A stretch of DNA of 64,000 nucleotides from Candidatus Sericytochromatia bacterium (GCA_026004035.1 BPII01000006.1:78296-142295); one strand, 5' to 3'; counted from the stretch's first letter, positions 18,972 through 29,359 are shown. Numbers and translations are program-made. Notes: a model not told the origin generated them from the letters alone.

Positions 18972-20312
18972 ATGAATGATACTACTAACAAAGAATTAGA
19001 TAATTTGTTTCATACAAATTCAGGAATTTTAATACCTCAATCAACAGGAATAGTAAATTTTTCTTCTTATAAAAAAGATAAAAGAAAACTTTTTGAAAAT
19101 ATAAGTTATTTGTACAAATTGTTAAGAAACTGGAATATTGAATCAGCTTTTGAGTTTTTAAATTTTTCACAAAAAAATAATTTTGAAGATATTTTGGAAT
19201 ATTTATCCTTTTTACCAAATGAGAAATATTTATCAAATATGGTAGAAACCTTGGCAATATTTTTTGAAGCAAATTTAATAACAATTGGTGATATTCTAGA
19301 AAATGAAATATTATTTCAATCTTTTAAAAGAATATATTCTGAAAGAGTATTAATAATATTGCAAGCTTTTTTGTATTATATTTACTCTTTTGAAAAAAAA
19401 GTACTACCCGTAAAAAAAACTGCTTGGGAATTATTAAGCAAATCTAATAAACATTTTGAAGCATTTTTCTTATTAGATGAAATAAATAAAAGTAATATAA
19501 GAATAAAAAAAATACATGAATTACTAACACAGGAGAGATATAATTTAAATCAAAAAATAAATGAGAATATAGATTTATTAAACTGCTTTTTAGGTAGTAA
19601 TAATATATTGACTCATATATTCAATGCTTATAAAAATTTTGATAGTGATGAATATATAGTAAAATATTTGACTCAAAAACTTAATATTGATGAAAAGCCA
19701 AGACCATTAATTCAAAAAATTTTAATGTATAAAACATCTGATCATGGGAATAATGTTATTAATATACTAAAAATGTGGTCATCTAATATAAATACAGATG
19801 AATTTATGAATTTTCTTATAAATAATTTTTCTTATATTTTAAAAGAAGATGATTTCTATAAAATTGAATATCAAGATATTTTTAGAGATATTCACTTATC
19901 AGCTTTAGATTTTTGTAAAAAAAATAATAAGAATATAGTAGATATGCTTTTAAACTTATTTGTAGCTTATCTTTTTAATTACACTAACTTTTTATCTTTT
20001 AATGATTTAAAAAAAGTTATGTTTTATTTTTCATTTGAATCTGTAATAGGTGTAAATAAAATAAAGTATAAAATAGAAGATGTAATTGAAGGAATAATAA
20101 AATCAATAATTTTTACTTATAAGAATATAGAAATACCTTCTTTAAAAAAACATGATTTTATAGAACTTTTTCATTATTTGATACAAGGCTTTTATAGCGC
20201 TAATATAGAAATATATCCAAATATTACTATAATTCAGAAAAATATTGAAACATTACATAAAAAATTTGATAATGAAATAAAAAATTTACTTAATAAAGAA
20301 ATTTTCAGATAA
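18972..20312 (+). CDS. Hypothetical alpha-helical protein, 446 residues
   Basis: I do not recognise this protein. It has no signal peptide or membrane segment. It is predicted to be almost entirely helical, and its segments ('NKSNIRIKKIHELL', 'LLNLFVAYLFNYTNF') suggest a soluble helical-repeat scaffold. Asn, Lys, Ile and Phe dominate. The frame is open and uninterrupted over 1.3 kb, so it is very likely real. It starts 5 bases after the CcoS-like gene and is followed 36 bases later by the peptide-binding lipoprotein. Confidence 0.75.
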   Translation: MNDTTNKELDNLFHTNSGILIPQSTGIVNFSSYKKDKRKLFENISYLYKLLRNWNIESAFEFLNFSQKNNFEDILEYLSFLPNEKYLSNMVETLAIFFEANLITIGDILENEILFQSFKRIYSERVLIILQAFLYYIYSFEKKVLPVKKTAWELLSKSNKHFEAFFLLDEINKSNIRIKKIHELLTQERYNLNQKINENIDLLNCFLGSNNILTHIFNAYKNFDSDEYIVKYLTQKLNIDEKPRPLIQKILMYKTSDHGNNVINILKMWSSNINTDEFMNFLINNFSYILKEDDFYKIEYQDIFRDIHLSALDFCKKNNKNIVDMLLNLFVAYLFNYTNFLSFNDLKKVMFYFSFESVIGVNKIKYKIEDVIEGIIKSIIFTYKNIEIPSLKKHDFIELFHYLIQGFYSANIEIYPNITIIQKNIETLHKKFDNEIKNLLNKEIFR

Positions 20313-20348
20313 TATAGATATTTATAAATTACTAGTAAATCAAGATAT

Positions 20349-21916
20349 ATGAAGAAATTTTTTATAACTTTAATTACTATAATTTTTATATCAAACATTT
20401 ATTCTTGCAAAACAAATATTGATAGAAGTAATATTTTAGTTTTTGGAAAAGCAAAAGATGCTGTTACTTTAGATCCAGCTGATATTACAGATGGTGAATC
20501 TTCTGCTATTTCTCAAAATATTTTTGAAACTTTGGTAAGATACAAAGATGAATCAACAGAAGTTGAACCTTGTTTAGCTACTTCATGGAGAATAAGTGAT
20601 AATAAATTAGAATGGACATTTAATCTTAGAAAAAATGTTAAATTTCATGATGGAACTGATTTTGATGCTGAAGCTGTAAAATTTAACTATGATAGACAAA
20701 TGGATGAAAAAAATCCTTATAGATACAATGGAAAATTTGAATATTGGAATTTATTTTTTAGTAATGTAAAAAAAAATAGAAGTTATTGATAAATATACTA
20801 TTAAATTTTATCTTTCTACAAAAGACCCTACTTTTTTAGCAAATTTAGCATTATTTACAATGGGAATAGCAAGTCCAACAGCTATAAAAAAATATGGTAG
20901 AGATTTTTTTAAAAATCCTGTTGGAACTGGACCTTATAAATTTTCTATATGGTTACAAAATGAAAAAAATTCTTTTAAAAGCATTTGAAAATTATTGGGG
21001 AGGAAAACCTAAGTTAGAAAAACTAATATTTAAACCTATACCAGACAACTCTGTAAGATTATTGGAACTTGAAAATAATTCAATTGATGGTATGGATGGA
21101 ATAAATCCTGATGATTTAGAAAGAATAGAAAAAAATAAAAATTTATATGTTATTAAACAACCTGGAATGAATGTTGGTTATTTAGCTTTTAATACAGAGA
21201 AATACCCATTTAATAATAGAAATTTTAGACTTGCAATAAATTATGCAGTTAATAAAGAAGCATTAGTAAAAGCTTTTTTTGCAAAAGGAAAAATAGGAGA
21301 AGTAGCAAAAAATCCTATACCACCGACAATATGGGGATATAATTATGATATAAAACCTTATGAATATAATCCAGAAAAAGCAAAGAAGTTATTGAAAAAT
21401 ATTAATCTAAATAAAACTATTAAATTTTGGGCTATGCCTGTATCAAGACCTTATATGCCAAATCCTCAAAAAATTGCTGAATCAATACAAGAAGATTTAA
21501 GAAAAATAGGTATAAAAACAGAAATAATTAGTTATGATTGGGGAACTTATCTAGATAAAGTTTCAAAAGGTGAGCATGATATGTGCTTACTTGGTTGGAT
21601 AGGTGATAATGGTGATCCTGATAACTTCTTATACACTTTATTATCATCAAAAAATACAAAAAAAGGTAGTGCTTCTAACTATTCATTTTATAAAAATCCT
21701 GAAATGGATAAGTACTTAGAATTAGCAAAATATGAATTAAATAAAAATATTAGAATTAATGCTTATAAAAAAGCTCAAGAAATTTTTCATAAAGATGTAC
21801 CTTGGCTTGTACTATTTCATTCTAAACAATTAATAGCTTTTAATAAAAAAGTAAAAGGATATAAATTACATCCTACTGGTGCTAAAATTTTTAGAAATAC
21901 TTATATTCAATTGTGA
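20349..21916 (+). pseudogene. Oligopeptide/dipeptide ABC transporter substrate-binding lipoprotein (two frameshifts)
   Basis: A lipoprotein signal (FISNIYSC) leads into an SBP_bac_5 protein: 'DAVTLDPADITDGESSAI', 'LRKNVKFHDGTDFDAEAVKFNYDRQ', 'PVGTGPYKF', 'NRNFRLAINYAVNKEAL' and 'GWIGDNGDPDNFLY'. It would bind peptides or similar ligands in the periplasm and deliver them to an ABC permease. The frame breaks at A9 near 20767 and at A7 near 20963. Removing one A at each restores a 521-residue protein of normal family length. No permease or ATPase genes are next to it, so it either works with a distant transporter or is decaying. Confidence 0.87.
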
Positions 21917-21935
21917 TTTTTTAGCATAGTTTTTT

Positions 21936-22850
21936 ATGAAAAATATCTTTTTATTTTTAATAATATTTACTTTATCTTGTAGTTTAAAAAATAATGAAGA
22001 TATAATAAATACTCCATTAGTAGCTTACGTAAAAGTTGATAAAATAAAAACCACTGTTGGTGATACAATAAACGCAACTTTTACAATAGATAAAGATATT
22101 AATATAAAAGAACATATACCAGACTTAAAAAAACATTTTCAAGATTTTATAGTATATGAAGAGTTTAAATCAAAAGAAAAATATATAAATAATAGGGTAA
22201 TATTGGAATTTAAATATAAGTTACAAGTCCCTGTAAAAGGAACCTATATTATAGATCCCATAGAAATAAAATATGAAGTACCTGAAGAGTTAGAAAAAAT
22301 TTTTGGTAAAAGCTCTAAAGTAAAAACTTCTAAAATTTATATAGAAGTGAAAAGTAATTTAACAAAAGAAGATAAAGAAAAAGATATTGAAGATATAAAA
22401 CCTTTAATAGATATACCATATATAAGTAAAAATATTTTAATTGTAGTTACTTTATGCTTTTTTATATCATTCATAATCATTTTTTACTTATTTAAAATTC
22501 TTAATAAAAAAGATATTAAAGTTCCATATTATAAAATAGCATTAAAAGAGCTAAAAAATATTGATTTTTCTGATACAAAAAAATGTTATTTTAAGTTATC
22601 TAACATATTAAGAAGATTTATTGATGAAGAATTTAATTTAAAAACATTAGAAAAAACTACTGAAGAAATAGAAATAACATTGAAAAAATCTAAAATTAAA
22701 AACAATATAGAAATAATAAGTATATTAAAGAAGATAGATATTTATAAATTTACAGATAAACAATCTAATAAAGAAGAAGTTCTTTTATTTATCAATAAAA
22801 TAATAGATTTTATAACTATTAATAAAGATAAAGAAGAAATAAAAAAATAA
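21936..22850 (+). CDS. BatD / DUF4381-like membrane lipoprotein
   Basis: A lipoprotein-type signal (FTLSC, Cys15) is followed by a beta domain at about residues 25-150 ('VAYVKVDKIKTTVGDTINATFTI') resembling BatD repeats. One membrane helix lies at about 163-188. A cytoplasmic helical tail carries 'IALKELKNIDF...KKCYFKLSNILRRFIDEEFNL..LEKTTEEIE', which is the DUF4381-like pattern found beside MoxR AAA+ and BatA/BatB von Willebrand proteins. Such proteins are thought to act in envelope stress or complex assembly. No MoxR or VWA gene is adjacent. It starts 19 bases after the peptide-binding gene. Confidence 0.65.
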   Translation: MKNIFLFLIIFTLSCSLKNNEDIINTPLVAYVKVDKIKTTVGDTINATFTIDKDINIKEHIPDLKKHFQDFIVYEEFKSKEKYINNRVILEFKYKLQVPVKGTYIIDPIEIKYEVPEELEKIFGKSSKVKTSKIYIEVKSNLTKEDKEKDIEDIKPLIDIPYISKNILIVVTLCFFISFIIIFYLFKILNKKDIKVPYYKIALKELKNIDFSDTKKCYFKLSNILRRFIDEEFNLKTLEKTTEEIEITLKKSKIKNNIEIISILKKIDIYKFTDKQSNKEEVLLFINKIIDFITINKDKEEIKK

Positions 22851-22965
22851 ATTTTAACAAAAAATAAGTTCAGTTTTACTGAAATTTAACTATAAATAAA
22901 TATTATTATAACTATTTATTAATTTTATGTTGCTAAAATACATTTATGTATAGTAGAGATAGAAT

Positions 22966-24181
22966 ATGAAAAAAACTATATTATCATTTTTAATGGTATT
23001 TTTAAGTAGCTGTAATAATATTGCTACTGATTTTTTTGATGATAAAATTTTTAATCAAACAGATATTTCAACACAAAGTACAAAATTACCTTCATTACCT
23101 AATAGAGCAGTTTTTGCTGTTTTTTAATAATGCTTACAAAGGTTTATATGAAGAAAATATGCAAATAGCTAAAAATGATCCTTATAATAGTGATAAATAC
23201 TTTTTTAAGATAATTTCATCAGCAAAATCAACTTTAGATGTAGCTTTTTTTGACATAGAAAATGAAGATGCAACTTCATATATAATAAATGCTAAAAAAA
23301 GAGGTGTTAAAGTTAGAGTTGTTACTGATTCTGATAATTTAAGAGATAAACAAAATCCTGATTTACCAAGAAAAGCCATAGAAGATATGAAAAAAAGAAG
23401 GAATAGAAGTTGTTGATGATAAAAGAAATGCTTTTATGCACCATAAATTTATGATAATAGATAATGAATATGTTTGGCTTGGTTCAATGAATCCAAACAA
23501 CAAGCTCTATGTATCATCATAATAATAATTCTCTTTTAATAAAATCATCAGAGTTAGCTGAAAATTATAATGTTGTTTTTTAATAAATTATTTGAAAATA
23601 AAGATTTTTCTAATCCTGTAACAAATATACCTTACCCAGTTATAGAATTAGATGGATCTATAATAAGGACTTATTTTTCACCAAATGGATATACTAAACA
23701 AGCTATAATGGAAAGATTAAAAAATGCTACAAAGAGTATAAGATTTATGGCTTTTGCTTTTACAGATAAAGACATTGCTAATATTTTAATTGAAAAAAAG
23801 AAAGAAGGTTTAATAGTAGAAGGTATCTATGATTCATGTTTAATAGGTAAATATTCTACTTATTACTCTTTAAGAGAAAATAAAATACTTGCTTTAAGGG
23901 ATGGAAATCAGGCATTAATGCATCATAAAACTATTATTATTGACAATAAGACTGTAATTACAGGTTCTTTTAACTTTTCAAAAAGTGCTCAAGAAAGTAA
24001 TAATGAAGATACTTTAATAATAGATTCTTATGGATTATCAACTGTTTATACAGGCGAGTTTTTTAGATTAAAAAAAGCAGCTTTTAATAATAAAGATTTA
24101 CCTCCTTATGATCATCCTGCTTGTGGTAATGGTGGAGGAAATAATGATAATCCAGATGGTAATCCTATATCAGAAGGATAA
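22966..24181 (+). pseudogene. Phospholipase D-like lipoprotein, two HKD motifs, four frameshifts
   Basis: A lipoprotein signal (FLSSC) opens the reading at ATG 22966. The frame breaks near 23121 (T6), 23391 (A7), 23498 (CCAAACAAC) and 23575 (T6). Removing one base at each restores about 403 residues. Two PLD catalytic motifs are then visible, 'MHHKFMIIDN...GSMNP' and 'MHHKTIIIDNKTVITGSFNFS', the bacterial pattern of secreted PLD-family nucleases and phospholipases with two HKD motifs in one chain. A Gly/Asn-rich tail ends the protein. With four breaks it may be a decaying gene, but its motifs are intact. Confidence 0.83.
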
Positions 24182-24293
24182 ACAAAAATTACTCTTAATT
24201 TAACCTGCACTTTACTTTAAACTAGCAAGTAGAAAAATATTAAATCTATAACTTTAAATGTAAGATAGAGAAAAATAGGAGCTAAATTTTTTT

Positions 24294-25425
24294 ATGAGTA
24301 AATTTTTTAAAATTAGGAATAAGTGTTTTATTAATAACAAGTTTAAATGCTTGTGGAAAAAAGTTATCACCAATAACACCTGCTCCTAGTGTTCCGTCAC
24401 AACCAGTTAGTAGTATTCCTGATGATTTTTATAGTTATCCTGATAATAATAATGATATAAATAATAATTATCCATCTGTTCCTACAGCTGTTCCAAATAC
24501 ACAAGCAGGAACCTTCAAAGTTGATCAAGATTTACTTCATTCATGGCAAGCTAGAGGTATAGCTGTTAGTGGAGGAACTATTTACTTAACAGCAGCTGAT
24601 ACAAGCGGATTATTTAAAAAGGGAACTGTTATAAAAATGAATGCAAGTGATGGTAAAAATTGGAAAGATTTAGCATCTTCATTTTTAGGTGCTAGACATC
24701 CTATGGATTCAACAGTTACAGGATTAGCTATATCAGGAGGAACAATATTAGCTGGTGATTCAACAGCAAAAATGTATGTTGTAGATGCTTCAAAAGGTTC
24801 TGTAAAAACAGTTAAGAATGCTGGTGGTTTAGATGTTGCTTCAACAGCAGGTAGTTTCTTTATAGCAAATGGAACAATTGAAAAAACAGATGCTAGTGCA
24901 AGCTCTAGAAATCCTTTACCTAATTTAACTGTGACAGGTGGTATTGGTGCTGATGCTATGGGAAATGTATACGCTGTAAGTGGAAATACTATTAAAAAAG
25001 TTGATTTAAATTCTCAAGTTACAGATATAATAACTACTGATTTAGTATCTCCTCTTGATGTAGCTGTAGATAATAGAAACGGTGATATCTATGTCTTAGA
25101 ACAAGCTATGATAAAAAGATTTTCTACAAATGGTCAATTATTAAGTCAATTTTCAAATGGTTCTTCTAAACCTGTTGGAATAGCAGTTGATGAAACTGGT
25201 TGTGTTTATGTAGCTGATGCTGGTACAAGTAAAGCTGATTCAAAAGTTGTCAAATTTTCAGCTTCTGTAGATGGTAATAATAATTCTATGAATAATTTTG
25301 GTTACCAAAATAACTATGGAACAGGTTACAACAATATGTCATATCAAAATTCTTATTCTTCATACTCAAATACAAGAAATAATTTAACAACTACAAAAAC
25401 ATCTAGATTAGCTGGAAGACAATAA
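24294..25425 (+). CDS. NHL-type beta-propeller lipoprotein (one frameshift in the signal peptide)
   Basis: From ATG 24294, removing one A from the AAAATT run at about 24309-24312 yields a lipoprotein signal ending in 'SLNAC', continuous with the long frame to 25425 (376 residues). After a Pro/Asn/Ser-rich spacer, residues about 90-330 have beta-propeller repeats: 'GIAVSGGTIYLTAAD', 'GADAMGNVYAVSGNTIKKVD', 'DVAVDNRNGDIYVLEQ' and 'GIAVDETGCVYVADAG', the NHL-repeat pattern. The tail is Asn, Tyr and Ser rich. It is followed by a strong terminator. It is probably an exported binding or scaffold protein with unknown ligand. Confidence 0.75.
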
Positions 25426-25453
25426 GTTTTTAAAATCTCTATCTCTACGCTAG

Positions 25454-25479
25454 GGGCAGTTAAAAGACTGCTCTTTTTT
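25454..25479 (+). terminator. Rho-independent terminator after the propeller lipoprotein
   Basis: A 7-bp stem (GGGCAGT at 25454-25460 with ACTGCTC at 25467-25473, one G-T pair) and a loop of six bases are followed by six T. Confidence 0.85.
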
Positions 25480-25641
25480 ATTTTTATTAGAGTATATTTA
25501 GTATTATTTAAGTAACCTATCAAAATTCTGGTTTGCTACTCCACTTTATAAAAGATGAGTTTATTTTTTTAAGTAGTATAAATTGTAAAATATATTTAAT
25601 TTACCTATTGCAATCAAAATAATTAGTGTTAAACTTTATAT

Positions 25642-25669
25642 TTAGAATTATTCTAATTTTAGAATAATT
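25642..25669 (+). promoter_or_regulatory. PerR/Fur-type operator, two interlocked palindromes
   Basis: TTAGAATTATTCTAA at 25642-25656 is a perfect 7-1-7 palindrome close to the PerR box TTATAATnATTATAA. It overlaps a second perfect palindrome, whose arms AATTATTCTAA (25646-25656) and TTAGAATAATT (25659-25669) are separated by TT. The site lies about 35-60 bases before the peroxiredoxin start, next to a probable -10 (TATATT or ATTATA around 25672-25680). Peroxide-sensing repression of a peroxidase gene by PerR is well known in other bacteria. The regulator gene is not in the window. Confidence 0.65.
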
Positions 25670-25702
25670 ACTATATTATATTTTTAAAAGGAGATTTTGG
25701 TT

Positions 25703-26301
25703 ATGTTAGTAACAAAAAAAGCACCTGATTTTACTGCAAAAGCAGTTTTAGGTAACAATGAAATCGTTAATGATTTCAATCTTTATAAAAATTTAGGAGA
25801 AAATGGAGCAGTTGTATTTTTCTATCCATTAGATTTCACATTTGTATGTCCTACTGAAATATTAGCTTTTGACCATAGATTAGAAGAGTTTCAGAAAAGA
25901 GGTATTAATGTAATAGGTGTTTCAGTAGATTCTCATTATACTCATTTAGCTTGGAAGAACACTCCTGTAGAAAAAGGTGGAATAGGAAACATAAAATATC
26001 CATTAGTAGCTGATTTAGATAAATCTATATCAAAAAAATTTTGATGTTTTATTAGATGGTGGTGTTGCTTTAAGAGGTTCATTCTTACTTGATAAAGATG
26101 GAACAGTAAGACATGCTGTTATAAATGATTTACCTTTAGGTAGAAATATAGATGAAATGCTAAGAATGGTAGATGCTATGCTTTATACAAATAAACATGG
26201 TGAAGTTTGCCCTGCTGGTTGGGATAAAGATAAACCAGCTATGAATGCAACCCCTGAAGGGTGTAGCTAAATATTTAGCTGAACATTCTAAAGAACTTTA
26301 A
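25703..26301 (+). pseudogene. 2-Cys peroxiredoxin (AhpC/Prx1 type), two frameshifts
   Basis: Typical 2-Cys peroxiredoxins reduce H2O2 and organic peroxides. The peroxidatic Cys lies in '[12 protein letters not shown]' and the resolving Cys in 'GEVCPAGWDKDKPAM'. I choose ATG 25703, 9 bases after AAAGGAG, rather than an upstream TTG. The frame breaks at about 26038-26043 (A7 then T4) and at GGG near 26263. Removing one base at each gives 198 residues, the family's usual length. Both catalytic cysteines survive on the repaired frame, so the breaks may well be errors. A PerR-like operator precedes it. Confidence 0.9.
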
Positions 26302-26350
26302 CTATGTTTAGCAAGAAATTTCCATCCTCTACAGGGTAAAGATGAATTGT

Positions 26351-26490
26351 CACTAGGCTAATGTTATTTTTTTGATAAGCTAAAAATCCTTTAATAGTAA
26401 GCATTTTAAAGATTTATATTAAAAAATGCTTTAAATTTAGTATTTATCAGCGTTTCAAGGTAATTTTTTCTATAACTAAATCCCAGTGCT
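26351..26490 (+). repeat. MITE-like dispersed repeat, family 1, copy 1
   Basis: About 140 bases are shared with 40280-40416 (same strand) and 47431-47577 (opposite strand). The ends are short inverted repeats (CACTAGG... and ...CCCAGTG). An internal hairpin pairs AAGCATTTT (26399-26407) with AAAATGCTT (26423-26431). There is no coding capacity. It lies between the peroxiredoxin and the end of the Cu+ ATPase gene and could also act as a bidirectional terminator. Confidence 0.8.
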
Positions 26491-26496
26491 AAAAAA

Positions 26497-28713
26497 CTAT
26501 ATCTTTAAAAATTTTAGTCTTAGTGAATTAGATAAAACAGATATTGAGCTTAAACTCATTGCTAATGCTGAAAATATGGGACTTAATCTTATATTAAATT
26601 TATAAAATAAACCTGAAGCTACTGGTATAAATATTATATTATATATAAATGCCCAAAACAAATTTTGTTTTATTGTTTTCATTATCTTATCACCCAAAGC
26701 TAGTATTTGTATTACTTTTTTCAAATCACCTTTTATTATTGTTATATCACTTGATTCTATAGCTATATCACTACCATTTCCCATTGCTATACTTACATTA
26801 GCTTGAGACAAAGCAGGAGCATCATTTATTCCATCACCAAGCATTGCAACTATTTTTCCGTCATTTTGTAATTTTTTTATATAATTAAATTTTTCTTGTG
26901 GCAATACTTCAGCATAAAAGTTTTTTATACCTAATTCATTTGCTATAATTTCAGCAGTTTTTTTATTATCACCTGTTATCATTATTAATTCAATATTTTT
27001 TTTCTTTAAATTATTAATTACAAACTTAGCATCATCTTTAATAGTATCAGATGAAGAAATTAAAGCTATTATTTCTTTTTCATCACAAAGATACATAGGT
27101 GTTTTTCCTTCCGAAGACAATTTTTCATAAATTTCTTTATATTTATCATCTATATTTATTCTTTTTCTTTTCATTAATTTTTCATTACCAAGATAGTATT
27201 CTATTGAATTTATTTCAGCACCTATACCTTCACCAACAATATTTTCAAAATATTCAGTTTCAAATAAATCAATATTTTTTTCTTTAGCTTTCTTTAATAT
27301 TGAGTACGATAAAGGATGTTCAGAATTTTTCTCTAGCGATGCTATTATTTTTAAAATCTCATCTTCTTTATATTTAAAACTTACTATATCTTTTAATTCT
27401 GGCTTCCCTTTTGTTAATGTTCCTGTTTTATCTGTTACTATACAATTAACTTTTCCTAATATTTCAAGAATTTGTAAATTTTTTATCAAAATACCTAATT
27501 GAGCAGCTCTACCTACACCTACCACTATTGCTGTTGGTGTAGCAAGTCCCATTGCACATGGACAAGCTATAACTAAAACAGATATAGAATTTAAAAAAGC
27601 TAATGTTACATTTTTAAATATAAGTAACCAAACTAAAAAAGTAATTAATGATATGAATATAATAACAGGAACAAAAACAGAAGTTACTTTATCAACAATT
27701 TTTTGAACTGGTATTTTTGTAGCTTGTGTATTTTCAACTAATTTTACTATTTGAGAAATAAGAGTATTTTCTCCAATTTTTGTTACTTTCATTTCAAAAC
27801 TACCATTTATATTTATAGTTGAACCTATAACTTTATCATCAACAAATTTTTCAACAGGAATACTCTCACCAGTTATCATTGATTCATCAATTACTCCATA
27901 ACCTTTTATAATTATTCCATCACTTGGTATTTTTTGTCCAGGTTTTACAAGAACTATGTCATTTATTTTAAGTTTTTCTATTTCAACTTCTTTTTCCTTA
28001 CCATTTTCTAATAAAATGGCTTTTTTAGCTTGCAGATTAATAAGAGATTTTATTGATTCTGAAGTTTTATTTTTAGCTTTTGTTTCAATATACTTTCCAA
28101 GCAAAACTAAAATAATTATTATTGCTGATGATTCATAATAATAGCTTATTGGTATATTATTTTTTAATAAAACATTTGGAAATAAAGTTGCAAATAAACT
28201 AAAAGTAAAAGCTGATAATGTACCTAATGAAACTAATGTATTCATATCAAAACTTTTATTTAAAAAAGATTTCCAAGCACCTAATAAAAATTTTGAACCA
28301 ACCCAAAATTGAACTGGTATAGTTAATACAAGCTGAAAATATGGGTTCATAAAAAAATGTGGAATATTTTTAAATCCTAAATCATGCAACATACCTGTAA
28401 TTAAAATAAGTCCTATAATAGAACCAATTATAAGTTTTATTTTTGTATTTTTAATTTCTTTTTCTAAATAAATGTCAATATTATTATTTTTATTATCTAA
28501 ACAAGCTTTATAACCTATTTTTTCTATTGAATTAATTATAATACTTTCATCTATTTTTTTAGAAAAAAAAACTTTTGCTTTTTCAGTAGCTAAATTTACT
28601 GAAACATCTGATATTCCATCTATTTTTTTTAACTCATTCTCTACTTTATTTACACAAGCTGAACAAGTCATACCATAAATTTTAAAATCTAATGAGTTGT
28701 TTTTATTTTCCAT
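26497..28713 (-). CDS. copA: Cu+-exporting P1B-type ATPase
   Basis: A single N-terminal heavy-metal domain has GMTCSACV (Cys17, Cys20). Membrane segments follow, with the metal-site motif CPCAMGLATPTA (about residue 386), the phosphorylated Asp in DKTGTLTKG (about 427) and the GDGINDAPAL hinge. Near the end, 'YNIIFIP' and 'MSLSSISVLSNSLRL' are the P1B-1 (Cu+/Ag+) signatures. At 738 residues it is a normal CopA. It pumps Cu+ out of the cytoplasm for tolerance or for cuproenzyme assembly, and a CcoS-like gene at 18.8 kb makes the second role possible. No CopZ or CueR gene is adjacent. Confidence 0.94.
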   Translation of the reverse strand: MENKNNSLDFKIYGMTCSACVNKVENELKKIDGISDVSVNLATEKAKVFFSKKIDESIIINSIEKIGYKACLDNKNNNIDIYLEKEIKNTKIKLIIGSIIGLILITGMLHDLGFKNIPHFFMNPYFQLVLTIPVQFWVGSKFLLGAWKSFLNKSFDMNTLVSLGTLSAFTFSLFATLFPNVLLKNNIPISYYYESSAIIIILVLLGKYIETKAKNKTSESIKSLINLQAKKAILLENGKEKEVEIEKLKINDIVLVKPGQKIPSDGIIIKGYGVIDESMITGESIPVEKFVDDKVIGSTININGSFEMKVTKIGENTLISQIVKLVENTQATKIPVQKIVDKVTSVFVPVIIFISLITFLVWLLIFKNVTLAFLNSISVLVIACPCAMGLATPTAIVVGVGRAAQLGILIKNLQILEILGKVNCIVTDKTGTLTKGKPELKDIVSFKYKEDEILKIIASLEKNSEHPLSYSILKKAKEKNIDLFETEYFENIVGEGIGAEINSIEYYLGNEKLMKRKRINIDDKYKEIYEKLSSEGKTPMYLCDEKEIIALISSSDTIKDDAKFVINNLKKKNIELIMITGDNKKTAEIIANELGIKNFYAEVLPQEKFNYIKKLQNDGKIVAMLGDGINDAPALSQANVSIAMGNGSDIAIESSDITIIKGDLKKVIQILALGDKIMKTIKQNLFWAFIYNIIFIPVASGLFYKFNIRLSPIFSALAMSLSSISVLSNSLRLKFLKI

Positions 28714-29359
28714 AACAAATAAATATTTATAGCAATACCTTATAAATTATAAATTAATAGTCTTAAAGGATAGGTATTAATATAATGATACCAATTTTTA
28801 TAATAAATGGTGCATAATTAATAGTTAAAACCTCGACAATGAAACTATAAATTTAGTATAAAGTAGTATTTATAATATTTAGAGAATAGTATTAAATTGA
28901 AAAAAAATACAAGATGTTTTATTATTTTTCAAGTAATCTTATAGGTTATAATCTAGTTACTGTAATTTCTTTATAAATTCTTTATAAATTATACTATTAG
29001 TATAAATTGTTTTATTAACATTAACTTATCGTCAAGTAAAGAAAATATTTTCAGCTAGTTACTAATTTCGTTGTTAAAGTTTAAAAATAAAGTATAAAAA
29101 ATTAAAAAAAACTATAAGTTTTTAATAAATTACTTGAAATATAAGAATTTTAGTATAATTATACAAAATTGTAACTATAAGAAACATTAACCTTTAATGT
29201 ACTAACAATTTAATAAATTGGTATTAGTTTAGTATATATTTTGAATATCTATATTTTTAATAAACAAAGAAAGCTAAAAATTTATTAAAAATTTAGTTTA
29301 AAGCAATAAAAAAGATATAATTTAAGTGGAGGTTTAAACTCTTTGTGAAAGGAAAATAA
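28714..29359. other. Long intergenic region: dispersed repeat interrupted by a 250-bp element
   Basis: No gene is visible in these 646 bases between divergent copA and the hypothetical gene at 29360. A diverged repeat (about 28775-28830 and 29081-29125, reverse of 13746-13860) is split by a MITE-like element. Downstream is a perfect palindrome, ACATTAA (29183-29189) and TTAATGT (29193-29199), of unknown role. Confidence 0.6.
28831..29080. mobile_element. MITE-like element, family 2, inserted in a repeat with TTAAAA duplication
   Basis: The element is bounded by imperfect inverted ends (CCTCGACAATGAAACTA at the left; the right end read backwards gives CTTTAACAACGAAATTA). All differences between the ends are transitions. 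TTAAAA flanks it on both sides (28825-28830 and 29081-29086). The paralogous repeat at 13746-13803 has the same flanks with a single TTAAAA and no element. It encodes no protein. A related copy lies at about 56849-57017. Confidence 0.7.

Noticed and set aside
22867-22884. Hairpin TTCAGT/ACTGAA after the BatD-like gene as terminator
   Set aside because: The stem is short and no T run follows, so termination is not supported.
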